Translations under genes and position numbers: made by a program
Notes under the pieces: generated by a model
The model's database searches: none
Told to the model about the DNA's origin: nothing
The model's input: the letters and a program-made list of their open reading frames with translations, nothing else
Origin: Leptoclinus maculatus
Taxonomy: Eukaryota; Chordata; Actinopteri; Perciformes; Stichaeidae
Assembly (NCBI GenBank): GCA_032191485.1
Contig: JAVDOI010000007.1
Coordinates: forward strand, 2,832,463 to 2,896,462
Length of the DNA stretch: 64,000 bases
Direction of reading: 5' to 3'
Shown here: positions 1 to 12,200 of the stretch, piece after piece
How positions within the stretch are numbered: position 1 is the first letter of the stretch
How the letters are laid out: every line of letters starts with the position of its first letter

Positions 1-850
1 GTCAAATTACTGTGCAGGAGCAGAATAATGGGCACCAAAAGATTCAAAAGACACTCAAGTTAACAGCAAAGAGATTCAAGATAACAGAAAAAGAGACTCA
101 AATCGACCAAAAAGACACACACATTAACCACAGAGAGACATAAAATGACTACAGAGTTTTGCATCTCTTTCAGTCTGGGGGTTTTCCTCTTTGTAGGAGG
201 GCCCAGGTGGCTTTTATTTTTCCGTGACTCCATGTCAGTGGAAATCAGACAATATGTAGGTCTTTCCCAAAGAAATCCCTGTAATACAACTCCTCGTACT
301 CAAACAGACATCTCTCGGTTGGAACATTACAGGACACAGCATGAGCTAGTAATAATGGATGGGATGTGAGGGGAACTGAAGAGGTAACGGTCAGCTATAA
401 ATGTCCATTATAGTCCATCAACAGTGTTGAGGCTTTACACTCAGAGTTTTCACTTGACTTCAGTTCATTCAACCAACTTAAATTCTGTTCCTCTGGCAAT
501 TTAAAGAGGGTAGAAATTGTGAGTGACAACAAAATGACTACAAATGAGCTCACTCACTAAAGCAAATGAACTGAAGGCAGCACATATACACAAATCTTTC
601 TTTACATTCATTCTAAAGGTATTAAGAGATGTTCTGACTAAAACATTGTACCGGTACTTGTACTTGGTTAGGCTTGGAAAAATCACCTCCACGACTTTTA
701 CCACAGAGCACCACAGAGCTATACCCGTCATGGCGCAGTGAAAGTTTGGGCACCCTGTAGAGTTTTCCTCAGAAGAAACTTATTGTTGTCTGGGACTTGC
801 GACTGAAATTATTTTTAAAGTTTAGTTTTCAACTCTAACAATTACATCTA
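1..850. other. No gene recognised (left flank, intronic by context)
   Basis: AT-rich sequence without a convincing exon, RNA gene or repeat that I can name. It lies downstream of the last visible exon of the minus-strand carboxypeptidase-like gene, so it is probably intron. The short open frames here have no recognisable protein character. Confidence 0.5.
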
Positions 851-859
851 AACTACCTG

Positions 860-2960
860 TACTACAATAATAATTGTCTCGGGGGTACTGGTGGGACGCC
901 GGCAGACACGGGCGCGAATGTCTTCAACCATTGGACAACGCGTCCCGGAGTTCATTGTATTTTTCCGCTTGGACTGTGTGACGCTGGAAAATATGTAGTG
1001 CAAATATTCCACCAATTCCTGTATCCACTATGTGGCGCTAGATAACACTCGCAGACATGCATTATGTTGCTTTACATCAAGTGCAGACCACATCATGTAA
1101 ATTTCATGTAAATCGGATGCCGTTTGTCACATAACGCTGTCTTCCTGTTGCCAGTAGGTGGCGATATGACTGAGTGAAAATTGGCTCGTAGACATCCTCA
1201 AGCCATGAATGTAATCAAGTATGGCAAGTTTTTGACAGATTTGAGCAAGTCCAGTGGAGTTACATCAACTTGTTGTTTATCGGCAAATCACGTAAAATGG
1301 CCACTACGCCATTCCATCAAACGTAAAGCTTTCAGTTACTTTTAATTGCAAAGGCCTTTAGATTGTAATGACCACATTTTAAGTGGATGTGACAAAGTCC
1401 CTAGGAGGAGTTCGTTAAAGTATAGCGACTAGTTATCAAGGAAAAATTCATACAAAAATAAAAATGTCCGACTTCCTTTTGATTTTAGAGTATGGTCCCA
1501 GGAGACTTTTTTTTAAGTCTCCATATGATACATGAGCATACTAAATTTCATACATCTAGGTCAAACATACTGCGAGGGCTGTATCGCCGAAATTTTGTAT
1601 GGGGCGCTATTGAGCCGACTTGCCACTCTGAAGCATTAAAAACACATCAGATAACCACAGGTACGATTTTAAATGTCTGTGGCATGTTTAGCCCATCAAA
1701 AACACCTTTGTTTTTCATGGCGAAGAATGCATCGTCACGGCCTTCCACGAAATAACAACCTTTGAGTAACTTTTCATCACAAAGGTCTTTAGACAGTACT
1801 GACCAAATTTGAAGTTGATCTGATTAATTCCCTAGGAGGAGTTCGTTAAAGTACAGTGCCTGGAAGTGGCAAAAACGACACTAGAAATTCATACAAAATT
1901 AAAAATGGCTGACTTCCAGTTGGGTTTAAGGGCATGGCCCAAAGATACTTTTATTTAAGTCCACATGTGTTCCTACCAAATTTCATACATCTAGGTCAAA
2001 CGTACTGCAAGGGCTGCTTTGTCGAAATGTTGTAGGGGGGGCTAGTGAGCCGACTTGCCACTGTGAAGCATTAAAACCATAATATGTAACTATGCTTTTG
2101 GTTTTAAATCTGTGTGCCAAGTTTCCTTATGTTTCGAGCATTTTTAGCCTCTCAAAAGCACCTTCGTTTTTCACGGCGAAGACTGCGTCGCCACGGCAAC
2201 GGCGTTTGACGAAACATCAAAAGCTTCATGAACTGGCATTATGAACTTCTTACATTTGTGTAGAACTAATTTGAAGTTGATCAGATTTATCTACTAAGAG
2301 AAACAAGCCAAAGTATAGAGACTTTAACTTCCTGTTACCAGTAGGTGGCGCTATAACTATTACACAGAATTGGCCTGTAGATGTCTTCAGGACTGGACTC
2401 TAATCAAACATGTGAAATCTGTAAAATATCTGATGATGTGGAGTCGAGTTACATCAGTTTATTTGTTCATGGCGAAGGATCGAAATTCGCTGAGCCGCCA
2501 CGTCGCCGCCCTTTAACAAATTTTTACAATCTTCACAATGAAGCATTATCAAGGTCTTAAGGCTTTTCTGACAACATTTGAGAGGGATCTGAATAATCTG
2601 TGAGGAGTAGGGTTTCAAAACACACAACCTATAACTTCATGTTGCCACTTTTTTGTATATCCCATCACGATACATATACCGACAAAATTTCATACAGCTA
2701 GGTGAAACCGAAAGTTGGGGCTGCACTCTAGGTGGCGCTATGGAGTAATTTTGTCCGACCTTAGCCCAATGCCCCAATTTCCTTGTTATTTTCACCGATC
2801 CTGAATTTTGTGCAAATTTTGAAGAATGGACGTGTACCCCAAGCACCTCTTTTTACCCTTAAAAGACGCAGAATAATAATAAGAAGAATAAAAAACATTT
2901 GAAGAACAATAGGTCCTCCGCTCCGACTACGTCGGTGCTCGGGCCCTAATAATAATAAAA
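860..2960. repeat. Fish interspersed repeat built of about 430-bp modules
   Basis: Two homologous modules follow each other. The string ctaggaggagttcgttaaag starts at 1401 and again at 1832, and both copies continue through matching blocks such as catacatctaggtcaaac and gagccgacttgccact. A related block with taggtggcg occurs near 1155 and 2340. The right part holds aagaagaataaaaaac and then a GGGCCC-containing end followed by an AATAAT run, a terminus I know as very common in fish genomes. I see no transposase. The class is uncertain and the outer limits are approximate. Confidence 0.6.
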
Positions 2961-3454
2961 AACAAAAACGTGGAGCAGCGAATCTGCCAGGTGTAATTAT
3001 GGCTTGACAGAGTGCAACTCCACTCCAGTTAGAAACTGCAGATGGTAAGGATGCTGCATTTAGATGGCTGTAAAGACAGTGTGAAGAAAAGGCCTTCAAT
3101 TTAGTACTACTGATTGTCATGACGGACAGAGACTTAATCTGCCAAGCTGGCATTGATGCCATAAATGTTGGTTGAAAAATCATTAATATCAAATTACACA
3201 TATTACCAAAGTAATTACCCACAGTAACTAAAATAGGACAACATTTTAGATGAGTGATCCTTAAAAATAAATTATTGGAAAAAAGCATGATTATAGAGTT
3301 ACATTTGTTAAATTAAAGCATTTCTAAATTTTTTTGGCCCAATAAGACAAGGAACTTTCATTTTCTATTGATTTTGTTTCCAAGTACCCGATTCCCTTTA
3401 GAAAACCTCTCATTTTACTGCAGCAGGGTTTGACACTCAATGCAGTACTGGTTC

Positions 3455-3580
3455 TGGTTCTCCCGTGACTCCCTTCCCTCCAGCGAGCTTAGCACACGGC
3501 CTGGGTCTCCAGCTGCGCAGTCTTGGTGTTGGCTCCCAGCAGGGACCAGCGGAGAAGCGAGGCAAAGCTCTGCTCCTGCC
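3455..3580 (-). other. Uncertain open stretch, possible further exon of the carboxypeptidase-like gene
   Basis: On the minus strand a possible acceptor (ctcctccag, ending near 3581) precedes a GC-richer stretch about 230 bp downstream of the last supported exon. One frame stays open for about 54 codons and another for about 29 codons before a TAA. Neither frame has an obvious donor or a sequence I recognise. The linker of this gene family is poorly conserved, so lack of recognition does not exclude an exon. It may equally be chance. Confidence 0.2.
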
Positions 3581-3757
3581 TGGAGGAGGTGTTTTTAAAG
3601 GAACAGGCTCAGTGTTCCTTGATGAATTCTTTCAGCCTCATTTCCTTTGTGCTTTCAGATTACATGTCCTTTCATCATTATCACAGCTTGACAAATGCCT
3701 TGTCCAGGCGTCCATGCAGAGGAAATATTGAGTGTGAGCGTACCTTGCCTCTCTAAC

Positions 3758-3834
3758 CTTGGTCCTGAAGCTGGGGCTGGTGCTGAGGATGCTGCTGTGA
3801 CTGTGGAAATCACGGGCCTCTAACTGGGCAGCAG
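3758..3834 (-). CDS. agbl1: AGBL1-like cytosolic carboxypeptidase, linker exon (eighth visible exon)
   Basis: The acceptor ctctctccag ends at 3835. The exon begins with two bases that complete the codon left by the exon at 5591-5789, and then runs 25 codons containing QLEARDFHSHSSIL to ACCAAG. The donor gttaga follows. A second donor (gtacgc) 14 bp further on would extend the exon to 3744 and change the phase. The segment lies in the variable Ser-rich linker between the armadillo-like region and the carboxypeptidase domain, so family membership rests on splice phase and position rather than on conserved residues. The next exon toward the catalytic domain was not found with confidence and is probably left of the window. 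Confidence 0.55.
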
Positions 3835-5590
3835 CTGGAGAGAGAAAAAGAGACAATTGAGCATTTGGATTGCCACTTTTCAAGAATAAGAGGGAAGAAA
3901 AATAAGGTTGTGGTTTTTAAAACAAGGAAGGTTTGTCATGCTACAACTGGTCATGATGAAAATAAGGGCAGTGTATTTATTTTATATATATATACCTGTA
4001 TATGTTAAAGGTATCTTGTTTAATTAGTATTATCTGAAAAAAAAACATTTACAGCAAATATTTGTGTGGTGAAACAAATTAATGGCTGGCATTATATTAA
4101 AAATTACTGTATGAATATAAAGAATATATTGTGTAAATAAAGATATGTATGAATAACATTTTATTCATTTTATTTAGAATATCAGCATTCATTTACAAAT
4201 GCAACACTTAAGATGCAAACAAGGTGGTACAAAAATGTGTATTATCACTTCTGGATCTTTTGAATAAAACTTTTTTATTAAACAGACATTGTTAATTTAC
4301 CAGTCTGAAGGATGTTTAGTATTGCTTGCCATGCAGAACAGCTGCACTAATCCCTACTTTTACATTAACAATGACTCGTATAACTATAAATGTGAAAGGA
4401 GTTGCTCGCTGTGAAAGAAGCAAAAAGAATTATCACCATTTTAGCTCATTCTTTTGATTTTCCAAAGCTCCACTCATCAACCTCTAAAGCTCTGATAAAC
4501 TCACTGTAGACTACCTGCTCAGCAGAAAACAGCAGATAGGCACCTGTTGGTGGACACAGTGGAACATTTAGCAGCTAAAGAGACAAGTATTTCCCTCAGG
4601 AATTGGTGGAGACCAAAAACAGAGCAAAAACTAGAATTACAGTTGTATGCCTCCACGAAAGAGTCAAGTTGCAGTTTACATCCATGTTTTTCCAAAATGT
4701 CATCACTTAATTTTTGTATCCTATTAATAGCATATACATTTCTGGGCTATGGACAAAAATGTGTTTTGTGAGGTAACCTCAGCCTTTAACCAAATTTTTT
4801 TGCAAAATTTGTGGAAATTCCCTCAACGAGTTTCTGAGATATCACGAGAATGGGACAGATGTGAGGTCGACAGTGAACTTGACCCATGACCTTTGACCAC
4901 CAAAATCTATTCAGTCCAGGTGGATCATCCGGTGGACACAAGTACAACTCCAGGACAACTTTCTAAGGCAACGGTATGTCAAATGTTGCGCTTTCATATT
5001 GTTTTGCTGTCCCACAAAATCTATGAATGCATCTTTCAATACACAGCAGTAAAATCTCGTCACCAGGATGAAGTAACAAAACATGTTTTTATTAAATACA
5101 CTCAACACTTTTACACTACACTTACATCTCACTTGTTTATAGTCCTGTTATCTGTTCGTTTGTGCACTTTATTTTATATTTCACTTAATTTTATATTTTT
5201 CTGTAAATTGTAATATGTTTCTACTTTGCACTGTGTTGATTGTTGTTGATTGTTAAATGTTATGCACCTCCCGTCATGTCAAATTCCTTGTATGTTCAAC
5301 ATACCATGGCAATAAACGGTTCTGATTCTGATGTTTTAATCAAAAGCTCTGTTGGTATCTCTCTACTCGTGAAATGAAGTAACTCAATACCGGACTTATT
5401 TTGCTCTTAAAAGATGTGATATTGATGGAGAGAGCTATTCAACCCGTCGTTATTTGTGATTAGGAGATGATTCGCTTCATTTTCTCGGAAGAGGTGATGC
5501 AGTTATTCTGAGCTGTCTGTGAGTAGGTTATCGTGTCTTTATCTAAATATTTATATGAATGTTGGACATTACATTTGACCTGTCTCTGAC
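3835..5590 (-). other. Intron of the AGBL1-like gene
   Basis: Donor gtcaga next to 5591, acceptor next to 3834. It is strongly AT-rich at 3.95-4.3 kb. Apart from the LINE tail at 5095-5335 nothing is recognised. Confidence 0.55.
5095..5335 (+). mobile_element. LINE 3' end (L2/CR1-like), 5'-truncated
   Basis: This block aligns along its length with 26340-26565. Shared segments include cttgtttatagt, ctgttatctgtt, tgtgcactttattttatatt, cccgtcatgtcaaat and caacataccatggcaataaa. Both copies end in repeated ttctgat units, a typical short-repeat tail of this LINE group. Only untranslated sequence remains here. The sibling copy still encodes a piece of reverse transcriptase C-terminus, which gives the orientation. 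Confidence 0.65.
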
Positions 5591-5789
5591 CTGGTGTGTG
5601 TCCCTCTGGGTCTGTCTCTGAATGAGACCCTGAAGAGGAGGTGGACGAATCGCTGCTGGCAGCGCTCCTCCCTCCGCCCCTCCTGGAGCTGTGAAACCGT
5701 AAACCGTTGAGCAGCGCTGCTTCCTCATCTGATGAAGACGACGATGATGCCGTTGAACTCTCCTCTGGCTCAGAACTCAAACCCAGGTC
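5591..5789 (-). CDS. agbl1: AGBL1-like cytosolic carboxypeptidase, Ser/Glu-rich linker exon
   Basis: The acceptor tgtctcacag precedes the exon and the donor CACCAG/gtcagag follows it. The 199-bp exon starts in phase 0, as required by the exon at 18243-18359, and ends in phase 1. It encodes a low-complexity, acidic and serine-rich segment (DLGLSSEPEESSTAS, then a run of six Ser before DEEAALLNG, then SSDSSTSSSGSHSE). In CCP1/CCP4 proteins the region between the armadillo-like repeats and the zinc peptidase is similarly disordered and acidic. No catalytic residue lies here. Assignment rests on the phase-consistent exon chain and the clean splice borders. Confidence 0.65.
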
Positions 5790-6474
5790 CTGTGAGACAC
5801 AATTGTTGGTTTGCAGTCATGTGATTTGCTCAAAGACAAACATGTCTTCGACATCTGCCAAAACACCAGTTTCATGCCTCGTGCTTCATTTCGAGGACTT
5901 TTGAACAGACGTGTGTCATTGTGTCTGGAGAAGCAGCATGTAAACCATTCTGAATCCCTTCACATAGAGTTCAAGAGACTAACATCTCTCGTCTTAGTGG
6001 GATTTCAGTCAGGAGACATCCAGAAAACGTTACGTACCATGTCTTTTATCTAAAAAATAAAAACATGAATGCACAAGTGACAATTCTGGTGTAGTGGTTG
6101 GTTCACAGTTATGTGTTAGCAGAATGTATCAGTTCATCTGTAGAGTCAACTTTCTCTTTAACAGCATGTCAGTTGACTTGCCGGGAGAACACAAGCATTT
6201 GGATGCAGTAGGGTCAAAAACTCTTGTTCCACTTGACAAAATCCAGATTAAACTTGGACAATGAAAAAAAAAAAAAAATGTGACAAATAAAAAACAAGGC
6301 TCATTAACGGGCTATTAACATATTATTTTCCATTGAAAGCTGTAAATCTCCTGTGAAGTTATTTATGTGTTTAAGTATCTGACACAACGTTATTATTAAT
6401 GCAGTGGTGGTAATGGACATTAATAACTTTGCTTCTTCCCCGGCGTCTTTGTGCTTTCTCTCCTCACAGGTTTC

Positions 6475-6960
6475 CATGGATCGTGGTTGTATCTGGACCC
6501 TGGTCCTGCCTGACACACACACTACTACTATCATTATTACTAGTCACATTGCTATTACTATTACCAATACCAATGCTGATTTTATTATCATTAATATTCC
6601 ACTGTATCCACTGGTGCTGTTATTACTAGTAGTCATAATGTTTACATCATTATTCTGCTTCCTACTCCCATTATTTGAATCATATCTGTCATATGCATTG
6701 AATGAGTTGTCACTCTGTAATGTTGTTCATTCTGTACACATGACATCTGTTGTACTTCTGTCCATCCTGATAGAGGGATCCTCCTCTGTTACTCTCTCTC
6801 TAAGGTTTCTTCCTCTTTTCTCCCCGTTAAAGGTTTTTTGGGGGGGGGACTTTTTCCTTTACCGATGTGAGGGTCCCGGGACAGAGGATGTCGTATGTGT
6901 ACAGATTTCCCTCTGAGGCAAATTTTTGATTTAATCCAATAATTAAACTATCAAAATGTA
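6475..6960 (+). repeat. Fish LINE 3'-UTR-type repeat
   Basis: An actatta-rich simple segment is followed by a block with gagggatcctcctctgtta, ctaaggtttcttcctc, cgttaaaggttttttgg, gatgtgagggtc, gacagaggatgtcgtatgtg and ccctctgaggcaaat. I recognise this order as one of the commonest interspersed sequences of percomorph fish, usually ending in a short tail rich in aattg. The 170-codon open frame across it is a by-product of its low stop density. Confidence 0.6.
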
Positions 6961-7168
6961 CACGAACCCTGTTCGACCTCTCATGTTGGACAGTGAGGAC
7001 AGACGGGATGCTGCAGTGACTCACTATCGTCTCTCCAGGTACAAGTGGTATTACAAGACAGGACGAGCCGGGGCTAGCTGGTTAGCATGCTCATTTCAGT
7101 AGATATAACAATACGTAGACGTCTTTGACATGACTTTGTGGAGATATTTTATATCTCCTGTATATACA

Positions 7169-7657
7169 TGTTAGGATTGATAACATTGTACGTAGTATTA
7201 TAGCAGCTTATGTGCATTCTCAACACAATTTATAAGTGTATTTTCAATTTGTTGTAAATTGAGCTTTGTGTGACCAGACGCACCCTGATTGAACAGATGT
7301 GTTTGGTAGACCCAGGGGTCAGCCCTGATAAGTTTGGAGACTTAGGTCTGGGATGCCAGGGTTCTCCATTTCTCTATCTGACCTTTAGGTTCAAACATAT
7401 GGTTTAGATTAGTTAATGTCCAATGTATGGATGGGAGCTAGACACTAATGTATGTGTCTCACCCCCACCTTTGTGTAGACGGAAGAGTATAAGAACTGTT
7501 TGACTTTTTAGTGAAGTTGAAGAAATCCTACAGTCTAGCAAGCTGTTTTTCCTCCCATGATTCATGTCCAATAAAGAATTCTGAAAAGTTGATCTTCGAC
7601 TCCAACCTAATCTGTGACCAGTCTTTTCAAGGAAAATCAACTACCACAACTTTAACA
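7169..7657 (+). mobile_element. Candidate solo LTR
   Basis: The segment begins TGTTAGG and ends TTTAACA, giving the TGTTA...TAACA ends expected of LTRs. It contains a TATA-like box (tataag, 7488) and a polyadenylation signal (aataaa, 7570) 80 bp apart, the spacing of a U3-R-U5 layout. The flanks ataca and atata match at four of five bases, a weak target duplication. No internal retroelement genes flank it, so it would be a solo LTR of unknown family. Confidence 0.42.
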
Positions 7658-8539
7658 ATATAACCTTAATGGTCGTTCAGTTTTGAAAGTTTTAAACAAA
7701 AATTCTGTCCAGATTGCACCTTTTTTGAAAATGAAATATTAATGTATGTGGGAGTGTTATTTCTGTTACTAGGGTTGAGGTTAATTAAACCTATTTTTGA
7801 TTAACTTTATGATTCTATTTGTCTTTAGATTTCGGTTATAAAAGTGAAATATAACTCCAAAGATTTTTTTTTATTGGCTGAGCAAGCAGAAACAGTTACA
7901 GTCTAAACTCTGAAAAAGCAATGATTCAGCCTTGCCTCAATGTCAACAGTATGGCCACTCAACAGTTATTTGGGTTATTGACATTGGGAATGTGGAGTAA
8001 TGAAAAGTAGCATCAAACAAGATGGTGTTTTTTTATATGCAATCATCATCTTTAACTATCTGTTCAGTACAATTCCCCAATGAGCACAAAAACAGATGCT
8101 ATCACTGAAATCAGAGCAGTGGAACTAGCAGACTGTTATACATGTGTAATTTGCTTGTTCCGGGCACCCTGGTGTCTGCAGGGTTCTGAGCAGCTGCTTT
8201 GTTCACTCATGCCTCAGGCCAGCACTGGATCTGCTTCTCAAAGCTTGAAGTGTGAAGTTTTTTTTATCACGGCTTGTACACAGTCAAAAGCTGAAATTTG
8301 AGTTGTAAATGGATTCCAAACTGTCTGATCTGCTGACAGGTGTTTTTCTCTGTTGGACTCGTGTCTAGAGATCTCAGCAATTAACATAGTGAGTAAAATG
8401 TCATCAAGATTTTTTCTGTGTGGAAGTCTTTAATTGTACATGCCTGGCTTAAATCATGTCTAAGGGCTATTGCTGTTGAGGATGTAAGTGAAACTCTATT
8501 CTGATCATTTTCGTGTCTTGCTGCTCAATCAGGTGAGTA

Positions 8540-8955
8540 TAAAGCAAGCGGCGACCTCCAGTGATATTGAGTGAAGCCAATGCGGAAGTGTCTTAAAATA
8601 TGCATTCTCTTTACTGATTGCAAAAAGAAGTCTGATTGTATAGAAGTCTATGAGAAAATGACTCTACTTCTCTCTTGATTTATTACCTCAGTAAACATTG
8701 TAAACATGAGTTTATGGTCTCAATCTCTAGTTTCAAGTCTTCTTCAATAAAGCATGATGTTCATTTAGTAAATTATGGTCCATTTAGTGTAAAATAGACC
8801 ATAAAGCAGGGTATGGCGGGCTTACTGTGATTGACAGGTCGCTGCGGCTACCAAAGCCTTATACGGCATCTCTACGTCACTCATTGGCCGTAATCCAAGA
8901 TGGTGACGGCGATTTTGCCGAACTCGAGGCTTCAAAACGGCACTGTTGGTGTCCC
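8540..8955 (+). repeat. Dispersed repeat family A, copy 1
   Basis: Shares long blocks with the copies at 35235-35560 (inverted), 51609-52150 and 56943-57485: gcggaagtgtcttaaa, attgtatagaagtctatga, gtaaacatgagtttatggt, gatgttcatttagtaaat and gattgacaggtcgctgc. It is non-coding. Its superfamily is unknown to me. Confidence 0.6.
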
Positions 8956-9049
8956 AAGCGTGACTAGATTAAACAATGACATTTTGTCACTTCAGTCACT
9001 CCCGTCAGTCTTTAGTCAAGTTAATGGCAACCACGCTCTTTTCCTAACC

Positions 9050-9430
9050 CTAACTAACAAGGTTTTGTCGCCTAAACCTAATTTCCTGTGAAGACGGAAG
9101 TTTATTTTGGAAAGACACTATGTATGTTACGACTGTATACTGAAACTTCCAAAACTGACGCTAGAGGGTTACCTAGAACGTCATAGTTTGAAGCGTATGG
9201 GCCACTGACCAAGTGTCTGCATTTGACGAGTTGGGAGTGAGAACGTGTTGTTCCTACAGGATTTTCTGCCGTCGAAGACGTGTAGCTTTCTCTCAGACCA
9301 CTTCCATGACAACATGCTCAATGAGTTATATTTTATTAATATGCGAGGCAGCTGATTGGATCCACTGATAGTTGACTTTGCTCTCACAATAACTGTTGGT
9401 AGGGGACCGTCCTCAGTAGACAATTACATG
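9050..9430 (+). repeat. Dispersed modular repeat family C, partial copy
   Basis: Contains gaagtttattttggaaaga, tgacgctagagggttaccta and gaacgtcatagtttgaag followed by ggccactgaccaagtg and ttgacgagttggga. The same modules in the same order occur at 38640-38835, and the last one also at 33890 and 40740. Confidence 0.55.
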
Positions 9431-10094
9431 TTGCCGTCAAGCGAGTTGGAACATTTTAAAAGGCAGCAGCACTTCATGTAATCCTCCTAAGACTTATTTT
9501 ACATAACAAACGTACTTATCTTTTCCTAAGTTCTTTGCTTCGCTGAGGCCATGCTGTCTTTTAACCAGTACTATTCGTTATCTGTGGTTTGGTTTCCAGC
9601 CAGGGGCACAATCATGTTTTGCACACAGCGGAGGCAAATTCAGCTGTCAGACAAATTAACTATGGCACATCACAATGCATTGTGATACATAGCTAAGCTG
9701 TCTTCACTGTGAGAGACATAGTATACGTGACATCACATGGTGTATTTGATGTAGGAAACAAGCCTCTTGCTGTAATAATCAGTCATTGTATTTTTTTAGT
9801 AATGCAGAGAGCATCTGGGGATACATTTTTTTAAAACCTTTTTTATCCTCATTATATATTCTGACAAATTAGCATGAATGTGCTTCCTATTAGTCAGATA
9901 TTAACACATTTATCATGAGTCAAGTCAGATGGTATCCTGTGCTTTATGACATGAAACATTATCATGGACCGAGGCACTCGTTCATTATCTCCCATCTGTC
10001 TCTGACACAATCTATTTCTGTCTTTCTTTTACACGCACGCACACACATACACACACACACCTACACCCACACACATTTGATTCAACATTTAGTG

Positions 10095-11125
10095 CAGGGG
10101 TATTCAATTAAAATTCCAAAAGGTCCAGATTGAGAAAATCTCCTCGTGCAAAGGTCCGGAACATTACAATAATATCTAACTTGCACTATTTAGTGCCATA
10201 TATATATTCAAGAAGCCTAGTAGTAGTAACAACGTCTCTGTGTAGTCAACAACTGTCAAATCAAATAAAGAAAGTACACATCAATTATATTTGATTTCAG
10301 ATTTAACTGGATGGATTATAAATAATACATAGAAATACATAAATGAATGTTCTCTCATTTCAAGTAAAATAAGGGCTCCATCTAAAAATAAAATACACAA
10401 AAATTGCTTGATTTTGGAAAATGAATGAAAAGGAAAAAAGGAAAGTGTGGCTTGAGTTAACTTTTCTCTTCGCTTTTGTTAAATCCATTTCACATCATAA
10501 CTGTCTCAGTCAACTTTATAATAAACTATCTCTCCACATCTCAACATCTTGCCCTCAGTTCAGATTGGAGTGGGTATGTTTGGTCTAAAGATTCATGTTT
10601 GGTCTCGTAGTGGCGTTTCACATTGGCGCATTTAATAATGGCCACGATATCTGAACACATGAGACAGAGTGGTTTAGTAGCGCCAGCAGGAAGAATGAAC
10701 AAATAAGAGTCCGTGCATTCTTTGTTAAAAGCTCTGTTTTCGCGGTCCACCTTTCTCTTTTTAGAAAATACGCCATGTGAAATTGCTTCTCAGACTTACT
10801 TCTCCCACTGCTCTCTCTCTCCCTCGCTCTGGCTCTCCCGTGTCTGTGTGCAAATCTCACTCGACTCACGATGCGTTTCAGAATACAGATATTCGATTGG
10901 CTGAGTAGCATCACGTGAGATGATTTACAATGCATGTAATTGGTCGGTGTGTTTCCTGGACTCCTGAACGAGTGCCGCAAAGGCTGGAAAAGCTGTGCAG
11001 GTTAAAATAGAAGCGCTCCGCCAAAATGTATAATTCTCAATTATCCATCAGTTATACGTCCGGGTCCGGATAGGACAGCGTCTGGGTCCGGATCCGGACC
11101 GCGGTCCGCCTATTAGTGACCCCTG
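10095..11125 (-). mobile_element. Short hAT element with exact 8-bp target duplication
   Basis: The ends are caggggtattcaatt and, read from the other side, caggggtcactaatag. Both begin with the CAGGGGT motif typical of hAT (Charlie-like) termini. The 8-bp direct repeat atttagtg flanks it exactly (10087-10094 and 11126-11133). At 1031 bp it is an internally deleted copy that keeps only a BED-finger fragment of transposase. It belongs to the same family as the copy at 55016. Confidence 0.85.
10541..10750 (-). pseudogene. hAT transposase N-terminus (BED finger) remnant
   Basis: The frame contains CLMCSDIVAIIKCANVKRHY followed by ETKH, a C-x2-C...H-x4-H BED-type zinc finger, then a YPLQSELRA-like segment that follows the finger in GTF2IRD2/ZBED-related hAT transposases. 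The DDE catalytic domain and dimerisation domain are absent because the element is internally deleted. The BED finger would bind the element ends in an intact transposase. The fragment cannot transpose anything. Confidence 0.7.
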
Positions 11126-12156
11126 ATTTAGTGGGATCAAGACAGGCCTACATTGCATTTATTATCCCCGCTGGAGATTATGTGCCTGTGCGTGCTTGAG
11201 TGTGCGTGCATAGCTGTGTCCGTCTGTCTGTCCACGGCTAATCTAGCACACCCATCAACCTAATATTTTTTTGTGCTCACGTATGTATCACTCGCTTAGC
11301 AAATGACAAACTGAACTGAGCACTGACTACAAAGGAGCACGTTGGTAGAAAAGAGAGTTAATTAGCTGTGGTGTGTTTGGCTAACACAGCTAACCACTAA
11401 CTGAATTTAACACAGTGATACACTTGCGGTGAGACCGGGGGGGGGGGGGGCAACTGTGGTTTGTGTTCATTTAATCAAACATTTACCGACAATAATACAA
11501 TACAGGCGTATAAAACAAAGCTAAAATTAAAATCATAGCGGCACAGGTCACACCGGGCCTTTCACAATCCCTTCACAACTGTGTGATTTTCTACATTGAG
11601 CCTGTACTTGATGCAATTGAATGTTTATCTCACAAGGACAACAGAAACCCTCTCTCCTGTTTCCATAAAATTAGTCACGACTACCTCTGCTAATAACCGT
11701 TGAAGTCAGGATGATCATGACCATGTTTGAAATTAGTACACACAAACACACACACTGTGTCAGTCATTTCCTGTCTCTCTCTCTCTAATCAGTCATGTCC
11801 TCCTGCAGTAACAGCCATGTAGGTCATGATGGTAATCTGCATACAGAGCACTCTGTATGCATCCTCCCTCTCCTTGTAGGCCTTATTTCTTACAGTTTTT
11901 TATCTTACTTTGACGCTCCCAAACTACACATCAAACCAACAAAAAAAGTTCATCAGTGTCTTCCAGAAACCATCTGTTCGAAGTCTTTTCTGATCCGTAA
12001 ACTCAATGTTTAAAAGTCTGCCTAATTTGGGTAAATCAAACTCCTTGCTTAGGGCTAAAGAGCCATTGTCGACACGATTAAAAGAAAATTTTCAGGCCTT
12101 TTTTTTCGTCTCGATGCTATTTGACGTTGATTTTCTTTGATAATTTATTTTACAAC

Positions 12157-12163
<7 letters not shown>

Positions 12164-12197
<34 letters not shown>
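12164..12197. repeat. (TA)17 microsatellite
   Basis: Uninterrupted TA dinucleotides inside an AT-rich intron. Confidence 0.95.

Positions 12198-12200
<3 letters not shown>

Noticed and set aside
2761..3288. 175-codon minus-strand frame
   Set aside because: Overlaps the end of the modular repeat and adjoining unique sequence; no recognisable domain or splice structure.
6404..6916. 170-codon plus-strand frame
   Set aside because: Lies across a known type of fish repeat with few stops; hydrophobic simple-sequence product without domains.
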